64,000 nt of DNA from Avimonas intestinalis (GTDB lineage Bacteria; Bacillota; Clostridia; Oscillospirales; Acutalibacteraceae), in NCBI GenBank assembly GCA_904380375.1, contig CAJFID010000007.1:48537-112536 (forward strand), given 5' to 3'. Under the pieces are notes generated by a model. The model was not told where the DNA came from, did no database searches, and saw only the letters and a list, made by a program, of their open reading frames with translations. A program made the translations under genes and the position numbers. Positions 34,335 to 42,667 of this stretch are shown here, in pieces (position 1 is the stretch's first letter; every line of letters starts with the position of its first letter).

Positions 34335-34363
34335 TTGTATTCTCCGCGTTTTTCCAGTATAAT
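34335..34363 (+). promoter_or_regulatory. Promoter of the site-2 protease / scpAB operon
   Basis: TTGTAT (34335-34340), 17 bases, TATAAT (34358-34363), followed by a G+C-rich leader of about 170 bases with no supported gene. Confidence 0.65.
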
Positions 34364-34541
34364 ATTTGCCAGCGTGCCGGCCGAAGCCGGCTGTGCCGCC
34401 CCAGGCTTGCCGGAAGGTCCCGGCATAAGCGGCGCGGCGCCCGTCCATACTGCCCATATAGCGGAACGAGCCGCGGCGGCGGGTACGCCGGACGCTGGCA
34501 AAGACTGTCCTAGATTCCGAAGAAAGCCGGAGGGAACCGTT

Positions 34542-35207
34542 ATGCTGCTGGATTTATTGTATTCCCGGGGGAGTTTCTCTCTGGAAACGCTCTTTTTTAC
34601 CTTTTTATCGTATGCGATGGTCATCCTTCTCGCCCTCCCGGTGCATGAGCTGGCGCACGGCTATGTGGCGGACAGGATGGGGGATCATACCGCCCGCTGG
34701 AACGGCCGCCTGACGATGAACCCATTCGCCCATCTGGATCTGATGGGCACCCTGATGATTTTCCTGTTCGGCTTCGGTTATGCCAAGCCAGTGCCGGTCA
34801 ACCCGCGCAATTTCCGCAATTATAAAACCGGCATGGCGCTTACGGCGCTGGCGGGTCCGGCTTCCAATTTGCTGATGGCGTTTTTGTCCCTGCTGATCCT
34901 GCGGCTTTTCTACCTGTTTCTGCCGGCGGGCCTGGCGTTGAATATCGCTTATATCTTTTTCCGTCGGTTTGCTTTAATCAACGTCAGCCTTGCCGTGTTC
35001 AACCTGCTGCCCATCCCGCCGCTGGACGGCTTCCGGATCGTGGCCAACGTGCTCCCGCCGAAATGGTCCTATTTTGTGGACCGGTACCAGATGTATATCA
35101 CCCTCGTGGTGATGGCGCTCGCCTTCTCCGGCGTACTTTCCTGGCCGATCAGCCGCATTTCCGCTGGGATTTTTAATTTCTTTGTGACCATATTGATGTT
35201 TCATTGA
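34542..35207 (+). CDS. Site-2 protease family protein (M50, YwhC-like)
   Basis: Intramembrane zinc metalloprotease of 221 residues. The catalytic HExxH appears as HELAH in LALPVHELAHGYVADRMGD (about residue 33). The second metal motif is NLLPIPPLDGFR near 150. Four to six hydrophobic helices fill the rest. ATG 34542 follows GGAGGG. In Firmicutes this family commonly precedes scpA-scpB, as here (46-base gap). Its substrate is unknown. Confidence 0.92.
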   Translation: MLLDLLYSRGSFSLETLFFTFLSYAMVILLALPVHELAHGYVADRMGDHTARWNGRLTMNPFAHLDLMGTLMIFLFGFGYAKPVPVNPRNFRNYKTGMALTALAGPASNLLMAFLSLLILRLFYLFLPAGLALNIAYIFFRRFALINVSLAVFNLLPIPPLDGFRIVANVLPPKWSYFVDRYQMYITLVVMALAFSGVLSWPISRISAGIFNFFVTILMFH

Positions 35208-35253
35208 TGCTCTAAAACGCGGGGGATTCCGAGCCGCCGCAGGGGGAGTCCGC

Positions 35254-36024
35254 ATGGAGACAATATCTTACCGGCTGCCGAGCTTTGAGGGGCCGCTGGA
35301 CCTGCTTCTGCACCTGGTGCAGAAGCACAAGCTGAATATATACGATATCCCGATCGCGCAGTTGCTCGACCAGTACATGGCGACCATCAACGAGTGGAAA
35401 AACGCCGACCTGGATGTGGCAACCGAATTCCTGGAGATGGCGGCCCGCCTGGTGCAGATCAAGTCCTCCATGCTCCTTCCCAAGCACGAGGAAGCGGAGG
35501 AGCTTCGCCGCGAGCTGACTGGCGAGTTGATTGAGTACCAGCTTTGCCAGGAAGCGGCCCGCCGTTTGGCTGCCCGCAATGTGGGCGGGGACCTTTTCGT
35601 CCGGGAGCCGGCCGAGATTTCTCCCGATACCACCTATCGGCGCGTTCACCCCAAGGAAACGCTGCTGGATGCATATCTGGCGGCGGCCGGACGGGGCAGG
35701 AGGCGGCTTCCGCCGCCTGTGCAGGCCTTCAGCGGGATTGTTTCCCGCAAGATCGTATCGGTTTCTTCAAAAATCGTCTATGTCCTTCGCCGCTTATACA
35801 AAAGCCGGGCGGTATCCTACGAATCCCTGTTTGAACAGGCCGGCAGCAAGTCGGAGCTGGTGGCGACCTTCCTGGCTTTGCTGGAGCTGATCAAGTCCAA
35901 GCGGATTCGGGTTGACGGCGAGGGGCGGCGGCAGCAGGTGATAATGACCGGGACGGACGCGGCGGACGGTTTGCCGGCGGAGGGCGACTTTCTGCCGGAC
36001 GGCGACCCGGTATGGGCGGAATGA
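35254..36024 (+). CDS. scpA: Segregation and condensation protein A
   Basis: Kleisin subunit bridging SMC heads in the bacterial condensin. The 256-residue protein begins with the typical LPSFEGPLDLLLHLVQKHKLNIYDIPI and has AARLVQIKSSMLLP and a C-terminal winged helix (FLALLELIKSKRIRV). It is followed 57 bases later by its partner scpB; an smc gene is not in the window. Confidence 0.96.
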   Translation: METISYRLPSFEGPLDLLLHLVQKHKLNIYDIPIAQLLDQYMATINEWKNADLDVATEFLEMAARLVQIKSSMLLPKHEEAEELRRELTGELIEYQLCQEAARRLAARNVGGDLFVREPAEISPDTTYRRVHPKETLLDAYLAAAGRGRRRLPPPVQAFSGIVSRKIVSVSSKIVYVLRRLYKSRAVSYESLFEQAGSKSELVATFLALLELIKSKRIRVDGEGRRQQVIMTGTDAADGLPAEGDFLPDGDPVWAE

Positions 36025-36081
36025 CGGCAGGGCGTCCCACCGGGCCTTCGGGGCATAGAGAGGAAGGGCGGATAGCAAGCG

Positions 36082-36657
36082 ATGGAGATCAAGCAATACC
36101 AGGCGGCCATTGAGGCGATCCTTTTTGCCAGCGGCGAGCCGATCGCGGTCTCGCGGCTGGCGGAGGTGCTGGAGCTGGACGAGGAAACCGCCGTGCGTCT
36201 GGCCGACGACCTGATGCAGGAGGTCAACACCCGCTCCGGCGGCCTCCTGATCGTCCGGCTGGGGGACGAGTACCAGATGTGCACCAAAAGCAGTTATGCC
36301 GAATATATCCGAAAGGCGCTCGATATCCGGCGGAACACGCCGCTTTCCCAGGCGGCGATGGAGACGCTGGCGATCATCGCCTACAACCAGCCGGTGACCC
36401 GCGCTTTTATTGAGCAGGTCCGCGGGGTGGACTGCGGCGCCGTGGTGCAGGGCCTGACGGCCAAAAACCTGGTAGAGGAAAAGGGCCGTCTTGAGCTCCC
36501 GGGCCGTCCGCTGCTTTACGGTACCACGCCGGATTTCCTGCGCTGCTTCGGGCTCTCCTCCCTCAATGAGCTCCCGCCCCTGCCCCAGAAGGAGGAGGAC
36601 GGGATGCAGGAGACCACGCTGGACGAGGTCATCGAAGATGCCGGCGGCGGGAAATGA
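36082..36657 (+). CDS. scpB: Segregation and condensation protein B
   Basis: Winged-helix partner of ScpA in the SMC complex. 191 residues, with AAIEAILFASGEPIAVSRLA at the start and the conserved core ALETLAIIAYNQPVTRAFIEQVRGVD-like segment near residue 90-115, then LYGTTPDFLRCFGL. ATG 36082 follows AGGAAGGGCGGATAGCAAGCG. The next gene starts 9 bases after the stop. Confidence 0.96.
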   Translation: MEIKQYQAAIEAILFASGEPIAVSRLAEVLELDEETAVRLADDLMQEVNTRSGGLLIVRLGDEYQMCTKSSYAEYIRKALDIRRNTPLSQAAMETLAIIAYNQPVTRAFIEQVRGVDCGAVVQGLTAKNLVEEKGRLELPGRPLLYGTTPDFLRCFGLSSLNELPPLPQKEEDGMQETTLDEVIEDAGGGK

Positions 36658-36666
36658 GGGGTTGCT

Positions 36667-37353
36667 TTGATCGTCTTGTATGTTCTGCTGGCTCTTTTGG
36701 GGCTGCTGCTTTTGCTGCTCCTCATTCCGGTGCATCTGTACGCCCGTTACGACGGTGCGCTCCGGCTGCGGGCACGCGTCCTATTCCTTTATGTAACGCT
36801 GTATCCGCGCCCTCCAAAGCGGAAAAAGCAGGGTACGGCGGCTTCTGGTAAAAAGAAGGCAAAGCCCTCTTCCAAGGCGAAAACTGGGAGGGAACCCTCC
36901 CAGTGGGAGCTTCTTCTGCGGGAGGAAGGGCCGGCCGGCGCCATCCGGATGATCGCCGACCTTGCCGGCCTGGCGGCAAAGGCGGCTAAGCGGATCCTGG
37001 CGGCGGTCACGGTGGACCGGCTCGCTCTGCGGCTGGTCGTCGCCGCGGAGGAGCCGGCCGACACGGCGGTAAACTACGGCAAGGCCTGCGCGGTGCTGTA
37101 CCCGGCGCTGGCAGTGCTGGAAGGTACGATGAAAATCCGCCGCCGGGACATCGCGCTGGCCCCCGACTTTCTAAAGGGCACGGGGGAGGTAAACGGCGAG
37201 GTGCGGCTCCATGTCCTGCCCCTGCGGGTGGTGTGGGCGCTCCTGTGTTTGGCCGCGGCGTATTTTGGGAATACTCTCCGTCGACAGATAAAGCAGCAGT
37301 CCGATGCGGAAATTCCCGTCGGCAGTTCCGAAAAACAGACAGAAAGAGGTTGA
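36667..37353 (+). CDS. DUF2953 membrane protein (YtfI-like)
   Basis: A 228-residue protein with an N-terminal helix rich in leucine (residues 2-22), a Lys-rich loop, a DUF2953-type core (VDRLALRLVVAAEEPADTAVNYG) and a second hydrophobic segment near 198-212. The likely start is TTG 36667, after GAGGGG that overlaps the scpB stop. The family has no firm biochemical role. It is paired with gerW/ytfJ, as in B. subtilis ytfI-ytfJ, which supports a sporulation or spore-coat context. Confidence 0.85.
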   Translation: MIVLYVLLALLGLLLLLLLIPVHLYARYDGALRLRARVLFLYVTLYPRPPKRKKQGTAASGKKKAKPSSKAKTGREPSQWELLLREEGPAGAIRMIADLAGLAAKAAKRILAAVTVDRLALRLVVAAEEPADTAVNYGKACAVLYPALAVLEGTMKIRRRDIALAPDFLKGTGEVNGEVRLHVLPLRVVWALLCLAAAYFGNTLRRQIKQQSDAEIPVGSSEKQTERG

Positions 37354-37358
37354 AAACG

Positions 37359-37820
37359 ATGGCGGAAAACAATCTGCAAGGCTTGATGGGCGTATCGATG
37401 GATAAAATCAAAGAAATGGTCGACGCCAACACCGTGATCGGCGACCCGATCCCGGCTGGGGAGGGGACCACCCTGATCCCGGTGTCCAAAATCTCCTACG
37501 GCTTTGCTTCCGGCGGGTCGAATATCCCTTCCAAAACGCAGGCGGAGCTTTTCGGCGGCGGCAGCGGCGCGGGGATCAATATCACCCCGATTGCGCTGAT
37601 CGTTATCAACCAAAACGGCGTCCAGGCGCTGCCGATCGTTTCTAAGCCGGAAACCAGCGATAAAATGGTGAACCTCGTGCCGGAGATGTTTGACAAATTG
37701 ACCAGCCTGTTTAGCAAGAAGAAGGAAACCACGGAAACGGTGGAGGTAAAGGCCGGCGCGGAAAACGGGGAATCCTCGGTGACCGTGACGGAAACCGAAA
37801 CGTCCGGCGGTAAGGAGTAG
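37359..37820 (+). CDS. gerW: GerW family sporulation protein (YtfJ)
   Basis: A 153-residue protein of the GerW/YtfJ family, needed in Bacillus for normal spore germination. Recognised by LMGVSMDKIKEMVDANTVIGDPI, TLIPVSKISYGFASGG and a Gly-rich loop FGGGSGAGINITPIALIVI. ATG 37359 lies five bases after the DUF2953 stop and follows AAAGAGGT. The C terminus is Glu/Thr-rich and variable. It is a good marker that the host forms spores. Confidence 0.93.
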   Translation: MAENNLQGLMGVSMDKIKEMVDANTVIGDPIPAGEGTTLIPVSKISYGFASGGSNIPSKTQAELFGGGSGAGINITPIALIVINQNGVQALPIVSKPETSDKMVNLVPEMFDKLTSLFSKKKETTETVEVKAGAENGESSVTVTETETSGGKE

Positions 37821-38155
37821 TATAAAAGGCTTTGGACCTGCAGCCCGGCGGCCGTTTTTTTACAAGACTCCCTGCACGGCGGAGGGGATCGCAAAGCGGT
37901 ACCCTTTAAAGATACGGGCTGTCGTGTCGTAGGCGCTCTGATGCCGGAGGGCGTCCGGCATCAGGGGCCTTTCTCAGAAAAAGGCGGGGAAAGCCGCGCC
38001 GCCCATCCTTGGCGAGCTCCCACGGCGGCCTCGTGGTCGAACCCCGCTTGTCTCGTCCGGCTGGCCAGCCGCAGGGAATGTTCCCTCCTTTTCCCGCATA
38101 CCCTCTTTTAGGAAGGCGGGACGGGAGAGCCCCGCCGTGAAAGCGGGAGGGGTTC
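37821..38155 (+). other. Intergenic region after gerW with a hairpin
   Basis: No supported gene. A T7 tract at about 37855-37861 follows G+C-rich sequence, and at 37938-37964 there is a perfect 11-base inverted repeat CTGATGCCGGA/TCCGGCATCAG followed by GGGCCTTTC, a possible weak terminator. No convincing promoter for the next gene. Confidence 0.45.
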
Positions 38156-39376
38156 GTGTTGAAAAATGCGTTCCGTGGATTCAAGCGCGCCGGCGTGAAA
38201 CCGACGGCAGGCAGGGCAGGGCGGAAAGGCAATCTTCGGCTCCGGCTGGCGGGGGCAGCCGCAGCAATGCTGTGCGGGCTTTCCTTTATTTTGCCGGCCC
38301 AGGCGGAAGGGGTCGGCGGGCTGTCGTCCCTTTCCGCCGTGCTGTATGAGCCGGAATCCGGGCAGGTGCTTTATGAAAAGGACGCCCATACCCCCCGGCC
38401 GATGGCCAGCACCACCAAGCTGATGACGGCGCTGCTTGCCGTGGAAAACTGCCCGCCGGAAACGGAAATCACCGTGACGGCGGAGGCGGTGCGGGTGGAG
38501 GGATCTGCCCTCGGGCTGCGGGCCGGCGACCGGATTACCATGGAGGATCTGGTCACGGGCCTATTGCTTGAGTCGGGCAACGATGCCGCCAATGTCATCG
38601 CGTATACCGTGGCCGGCGGTATCCCCGCTTTTGCGGAGCTTATGAACGCCCGCGCGGCCGAGATTGGGATGGAGGATACCACCTTCGTCACCCCCTCCGG
38701 CCTGGACGAGGGGGAGCATGCCTCCTCCGCCTACGATATGGCCCTCTTAGCCGCCGAGGTGCTGGAAAACGAGACGCTGGCCGCGGTCTGCGCCACCAAG
38801 ACGGCGGTTATCCGGTTTGGAAACCCGCCGCGGGAGGTCACGGTCTCCAACCACAACAAGCTGCTTCATCTCTATCCGTATGCCATCGGGATGAAGACGG
38901 GCTTTACCAAGAAATCCGGACGCTGCCTGGTTTCCGCCGCCCGCAAAGACGGCGCGGCCTTGATTGCGGTGACGCTCAACGGCGGGGATTATTGGAACGA
39001 TCACATCGCGCTGTACAATTACGGCTTTACACAGGTGGAGTCGGTGGCCTTGACGGCTCCGGAGCTGCCGGCGCTCGCCATAGCGGGCGGACAGGCGGAC
39101 AGCGTGGCGCTGCAGACGCCTGCGCCGCCGGCGAAAACCCTCCTGGCAGGGGAGAAGGAGCGTCTGCGCACGGCCATCGAGCTGCCTCGCTTTTTGATCG
39201 CCCCGGTCACGCCGGGGCAGGAGGTCGGATGCGTCCGCTATTTTGCAGGGGATCGGGAACTCTGCTGCCTGCCGATTACCGCGGCCGCTTCGGTGGGGGA
39301 GCGGACGGTGGCCGGCTATTGGGAGCGTCTGTGGGACTATTGGCGGGAGTTGCTGCTGGGCTTTCTGCGGCTTTGA
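38156..39376 (+). CDS. D-alanyl-D-alanine carboxypeptidase (DacF/DacB type)
   Basis: Penicillin-binding protein trimming the terminal D-Ala of peptidoglycan stems. The signal sequence is near residues 27-50 (LRLAGAAAAMLCGLSFILPAQA). The three active-site motifs are all present: STTK near 80, SGN in LLLESGNDAANVIAY, and KTG in GMKTGFTKKSGRCLVSAA. Length 406. The C-terminal part is the beta-rich PBP5 domain and ends in a hydrophobic, probably membrane-associated segment. The start is GTG 38156 after GGGAGGGG. Proximity to gerW hints at the sporulation paralogue DacF, not proven. Confidence 0.93.
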   Translation: MLKNAFRGFKRAGVKPTAGRAGRKGNLRLRLAGAAAAMLCGLSFILPAQAEGVGGLSSLSAVLYEPESGQVLYEKDAHTPRPMASTTKLMTALLAVENCPPETEITVTAEAVRVEGSALGLRAGDRITMEDLVTGLLLESGNDAANVIAYTVAGGIPAFAELMNARAAEIGMEDTTFVTPSGLDEGEHASSAYDMALLAAEVLENETLAAVCATKTAVIRFGNPPREVTVSNHNKLLHLYPYAIGMKTGFTKKSGRCLVSAARKDGAALIAVTLNGGDYWNDHIALYNYGFTQVESVALTAPELPALAIAGGQADSVALQTPAPPAKTLLAGEKERLRTAIELPRFLIAPVTPGQEVGCVRYFAGDRELCCLPITAAASVGERTVAGYWERLWDYWRELLLGFLRL

Positions 39377-39466
39377 GCGCGCCGGACGGCGCTGTACATC
39401 GGCAGACAGGAGTATCCATCGTGCGGTCTGCCGCACGATGGTAGGAAAGGGTCGGATGAAGAATTC

Positions 39467-40258
39467 ATGGGTGAAATACGGCTTCAAAAGCTGCTGTCCG
39501 AATGCGGGGTTGCTTCCCGGCGCCGGGCGGAGGAATGGATTGCCAAGGGAAAGGTAAAGGTCAACGGCCACGTCGCCGCCCTCGGGGACAAGGCCGATCC
39601 GTATAAGGATATCGTAACCGTCGACGGAAGGCGGGTTGCCCGTCCAGGCCGGCCGTGGTATATCCTGCTGCATAAGCCCCGAGGGGTGGTCGCCACCCTG
39701 CATGACGAGCGCGGCCGCCGCTGTGTAGCCGACTTGGTCAAGGAGGCGGACGCCCGGCTTTTTCCGGTCGGGCGGCTGGACCGGGATTCTGAAGGGCTGC
39801 TCTTGATGACCAACGACGGGGATTTTGCCAACGCAATCATCCACCCGGCCGGCCATCTTCCCAAGGTGTACCGGGTGACGGTCCGGCCGGGGCTGACGGA
39901 TGACCAGCTCCGGCAGTTTTGCTCCGGCATGCTGCTTGAGGGGGAGACGCGCCCCACTGCGCCGGCTGATGCCGTGGTGCTCTCCCGGGAAAAGCTCCCC
40001 GAAGGGGACGGGGAGGGCGAAAGGGTGGTTTTGCAGGTGACGCTGTATGAGGGCCGCAACCGCCAGATCCGCCGGATGTTTGCGCAGCTCGGGCTGGAAG
40101 TGGCCCGCCTGCGCCGGGTCGCGCTCGGCCCGGTCAAGCTGGGGATGCTCGCTCCGGGCAAATGGCGGGAGCTGGAGCCGCGCGAGGTCCAGGCCCTGCT
40201 CCGGGCGGCGAATAAAGGGCGGGGAAAACCCGCGCGGGAAGGGGGCACGGCGCGATGA
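39467..40258 (+). CDS. rluB: rRNA pseudouridine synthase (RsuA/RluB family)
   Basis: Isomerises a specific uridine in rRNA, most likely 23S U2605 as in RluB. The 263-residue protein has an N-terminal S4 RNA-binding domain (RLQKLLSECGVASRRRAEEWI), the catalytic Asp in GRLDRDSEGLLLMTNDG, and the terminal EGRNRQIRRMFAQLGLEVARLRRVALG. The ATG at 39467 is preceded by GGAAAGGGTCGG at long spacing. It overlaps the next gene by four bases (ATGA). Confidence 0.93.
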   Translation: MGEIRLQKLLSECGVASRRRAEEWIAKGKVKVNGHVAALGDKADPYKDIVTVDGRRVARPGRPWYILLHKPRGVVATLHDERGRRCVADLVKEADARLFPVGRLDRDSEGLLLMTNDGDFANAIIHPAGHLPKVYRVTVRPGLTDDQLRQFCSGMLLEGETRPTAPADAVVLSREKLPEGDGEGERVVLQVTLYEGRNRQIRRMFAQLGLEVARLRRVALGPVKLGMLAPGKWRELEPREVQALLRAANKGRGKPAREGGTAR

Positions 40259-40653
40259 TTTCGATTCTGCCCGCCTCCGAAGAGGAGCGGCGCGCTTTGT
40301 CGGAGCAGGCCGGCTTTGCCGGGCCGGTGGAATGCCTGGTTGCTTCCGACGGAAGGAAAAGGCTGGGCAGCGTTCTCTACCGCAGCCGCGGAGAGGTTAT
40401 GGAGCTTTTGGCGGCACAGGCGGAGGATCCCCGTCTGCTGGACGGCCTTCTGCGCGCGGCGCTCAACGCGGCGCTGTCTGCCGGCGCCCGCACCGCCTGG
40501 TGCGGGCAGGAGCCGCTTTTCCCGGCCCTGCGTGTGCTGGGCTTTTCGGAGCCGGAGGAGGGCCGTTCTGCCGCCATGCAGGCGGACATTTCCGGCATCT
40601 TTGCCAGAGGCTGCCCGAGCAGGGGAAAAGCAGGAGAAAACAGGAATGAATAG
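40255..40653 (+). CDS. Small GNAT-like protein coupled to rluB
   Basis: A 132-residue protein whose start ATG overlaps the rluB stop (ATGA), so it is translationally coupled. The region LLDGLLRAALNAALSAGARTAWC followed by PALRVLGFSEPEE resembles the last half of an acetyltransferase (GNAT) fold, where a conserved Gly-Phe follows a helix. The acetyl-CoA loop (Q/RxxGxG/A) is not obvious. I therefore call it GNAT-like with unknown activity. Confidence 0.65.
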   Translation: MISILPASEEERRALSEQAGFAGPVECLVASDGRKRLGSVLYRSRGEVMELLAAQAEDPRLLDGLLRAALNAALSAGARTAWCGQEPLFPALRVLGFSEPEEGRSAAMQADISGIFARGCPSRGKAGENRNE

Positions 40654-40688
40654 TACGGTGCCCTGATCACCGCCCGGGCGGATTTCGG

Positions 40689-40718
40689 CGGACAGGATCC
40701 CCTTTGGGCGCCTGTCCG
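40689..40718 (+). terminator. Hairpin after the rluB unit
   Basis: CGGACAGG ... CCTGTCCG, 14-base loop, no T tract; possible weak terminator before the carboxyltransferase promoter. Confidence 0.35.
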
Positions 40719-40745
40719 GAATAGGGGAAAAAACCGGAAAATCCC

Positions 40746-40774
40746 TTGTACTTTCAAAAAAAGTACGATATAAT
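40746..40774 (+). promoter_or_regulatory. Promoter of the carboxyl-transfer operon with embedded palindrome
   Basis: TTGTAC (40746-40751), 17 bases, TATAAT (40769-40774). A perfect 7-5-7 inverted repeat, GTACTTT-CAAAA-AAAGTAC (40748-40766), covers the -35 end and the spacer, an ideal repressor site. The regulator is unknown. Confidence 0.8.
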
Positions 40775-40845
40775 AAAAATAATTTGCGCAACAGACCAGG
40801 CGGCAGTTTGCCTTCGGTTGTACCATCATTTAGGAGGAAGCGAAT

Positions 40846-42159
40846 ATGAACATGCAGGATCAGCTTCAAAAGCTCGCTGACGCCGTTTCGGCGCTTGAGG
40901 GCTCCAAAGCGCGCGCACGGCTTTTGCAGCTGTTTGACGAGGGGACCTTTGTGGAGATTGACCGGCTGGCCCGTGATGGGGACAAGCCCGCGGAAGTAGC
41001 CGCCGGCTACGGCCTGGTGGACGGCAGCCCGGTATACGCCTTCGCTCAGGATCGCGATGTCTGCTGCGGCGCGATCGGCAGGGCGCAGGGGGCCAAAATC
41101 CGCAAGGTGTATGATCTGGCCGCGCAGAACGGCGCGCCGCTTGTCGGCATATTTGATAGTGACGGCGCGAAGCTGGGCGAAGGGATTGACGCCATGGACG
41201 CGATTGCGGACATCCTGCTGGCCTGCAACAATCTGTCCGGCGTGGTGCCGCAGATTGCGGTGGTTGCCGGGGCCTGTGTCGGCTCGTCGGCGATCATCGC
41301 TTCCGCTGCGGATATTGTCGTCGCGGCGAAAGACGCGGATTTTTACCTGAATCCGGGCGATGAAAACGCGGTGCCATCCCTTGTGGCGGAAGATGCCGGA
41401 GAAGCGATTGAAAAAGCAAAGGAACTGCTCCGCCTGCTGCCGGCGAACAACCTCGCGGTGCCTGTCGCCTACGAATTTGACAGCGTCGCCATGGGCGAGT
41501 GCGAGGATATCCACGGCGTGATAGACGCGGTGGCCGATACGGACACGGTGGTCCGTTTGGGGGACGGTGCCTGTGAAACGGCGCTTGCCCGGGTAGGCGG
41601 CGCGGTTTGCGGCCTGGTCACCTTGGCGGAGGACAAGCTTTCCTGCTGCTCCTGCGGACGTGTGGCTCGTTTTGTCCGGCTCTGCGACAGCTTTTCCCTC
41701 CCGGTCGTTACCTTTGTTGACGCGGCCGGCTTCGTCTGCCTGAAGGGGGCGGCGAAGGTATCCCAGGCCTATGCGGAAGCGACGACCGCTAAAATCACCG
41801 TGTTGGTGGGGAAGGCGTATGGGCCCGTTTATATCGCTGTGGCGGGGAAATCCGCCGGCGCGGACGCGGTGCTGGGCTGGCCGACGGCGTCGGTTCTGCC
41901 TCTGGCTCCCGAAGCGGCCATCCACATCTTCTGGAAGGACCGCCTGGCTGCGATGGAGAACCCGACCGAGGATCGCAAAAAGCTGGCGGCGGAATACGCG
42001 CAGACCGAGGGCTCGGTTTTGAATGCGGCGGCTGCCGGCACGGTTACCGATGTGATCGCCCCCGCCGATACCAAGGGAAAGCTGATTGCGATGCTGGAAC
42101 TGCTTTCTTCTAAGCGGGTTACCCGCCTCCCAAAGAAGCATGCCAATATCCAGCTGTAA
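40846..42159 (+). CDS. Shortened acyl-CoA carboxyltransferase-like protein (12S/PccB/MmdA family)
   Basis: Two-crotonase-fold carboxyltransferase family, but 437 residues against about 515. The N half keeps AAGYGLVDGSPVYAFAQD, LSGVVPQIAVVAGACVGSSA and a late AEDAGEAIEKAKELLRLLP; the usual DSGGARI reads DSDGAKL (near 104). The usual long VTxExV...GGAxxH...SGxxH segment is missing. In the C half the PG-x-QEYGGIIRHGA loop is gone and KAYGGAY reads KAYGPVY; the end SKRVTRLPKKHANIQ is family-like. Those loops form the acyl-CoA and oxyanion sites, so activity may be altered or lost. AGGAGG precedes ATG 40846. It is followed by a biotin carrier and a 5S-like subunit. Confidence 0.85.
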   Translation: MNMQDQLQKLADAVSALEGSKARARLLQLFDEGTFVEIDRLARDGDKPAEVAAGYGLVDGSPVYAFAQDRDVCCGAIGRAQGAKIRKVYDLAAQNGAPLVGIFDSDGAKLGEGIDAMDAIADILLACNNLSGVVPQIAVVAGACVGSSAIIASAADIVVAAKDADFYLNPGDENAVPSLVAEDAGEAIEKAKELLRLLPANNLAVPVAYEFDSVAMGECEDIHGVIDAVADTDTVVRLGDGACETALARVGGAVCGLVTLAEDKLSCCSCGRVARFVRLCDSFSLPVVTFVDAAGFVCLKGAAKVSQAYAEATTAKITVLVGKAYGPVYIAVAGKSAGADAVLGWPTASVLPLAPEAAIHIFWKDRLAAMENPTEDRKKLAAEYAQTEGSVLNAAAAGTVTDVIAPADTKGKLIAMLELLSSKRVTRLPKKHANIQL

Positions 42160-42215
42160 ACGCTGCTTTAACGATACTCCAAATAACGATTTATTGGCTG
42201 AAAGGAATGGATAGA

Positions 42216-42632
42216 ATGAAACGGTTTCACATTACGGTCAACGGCAACGCTTACGACGTCCAGGTGGAGGAGCTGAGCGCTTCTGCCCCGGCGGCTGCTC
42301 CGGTTGCGCCGGCTGCCCCGGCTCCCGCCCCCGCCGCGCCTGCGGCGGCCCCGGCTCCTGCGGCTCCCGCCCCTGCACCGGCAGCTGCCCCGGTTGCCGC
42401 TGCGGCTCCGGCGGCTGGAGCCGAATGCATCAACGCCCCGATGCCCGGCAATATCCTTGATATCAAGGTGAAAGCGGGGGATTCGGTAACCAAAGGCCAG
42501 GTTTTGCTGATCCTTGAAGCGATGAAGATGGAAAATGAGATCATGGCGCCCCATGATGCGGTTGTCGCCGGCGTGCATGTCAACAAGGGGGACAGCGTGG
42601 ATTCCGGCAAGCTGCTGGTTTCGCTTCAGTAA
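42216..42632 (+). CDS. Biotin carboxyl carrier protein
   Basis: A 138-residue swinging-arm subunit. An N-terminal MKRFHITVNGNAYDVQVEEL is followed by a 45-residue Ala/Pro hinge (residues about 28-72) and a C-terminal biotinyl domain with the target Lys104 in EAMKMENEI and flanking PMPGNILDIKVKAGD. The start is ATG 42216, nine bases after AAAGGA; an ATG at 42207 abuts the site. It corresponds to the 1.3S subunit of transcarboxylase, or the carrier of a decarboxylase, between two carboxyltransferase genes. Confidence 0.93.
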   Translation: MKRFHITVNGNAYDVQVEELSASAPAAAPVAPAAPAPAPAAPAAAPAPAAPAPAPAAAPVAAAAPAAGAECINAPMPGNILDIKVKAGDSVTKGQVLLILEAMKMENEIMAPHDAVVAGVHVNKGDSVDSGKLLVSLQ

Positions 42633-42667
42633 CTACCCCGCTCCCTTGACAGAAAGGAATGATGAAC

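Noticed and set aside
39484..42141. 885-codon minus-strand open frame across rluB and the 12S-like gene
   Set aside because: Antisense to three well-supported coupled genes; low-complexity Arg/Gly/His-rich translation without family motifs.
42288..42420. Repetitive GCxCCG-rich tract that looks like a tandem DNA repeat
   Set aside because: It is the Ala/Pro hinge of the biotin carrier protein, normal for this family.
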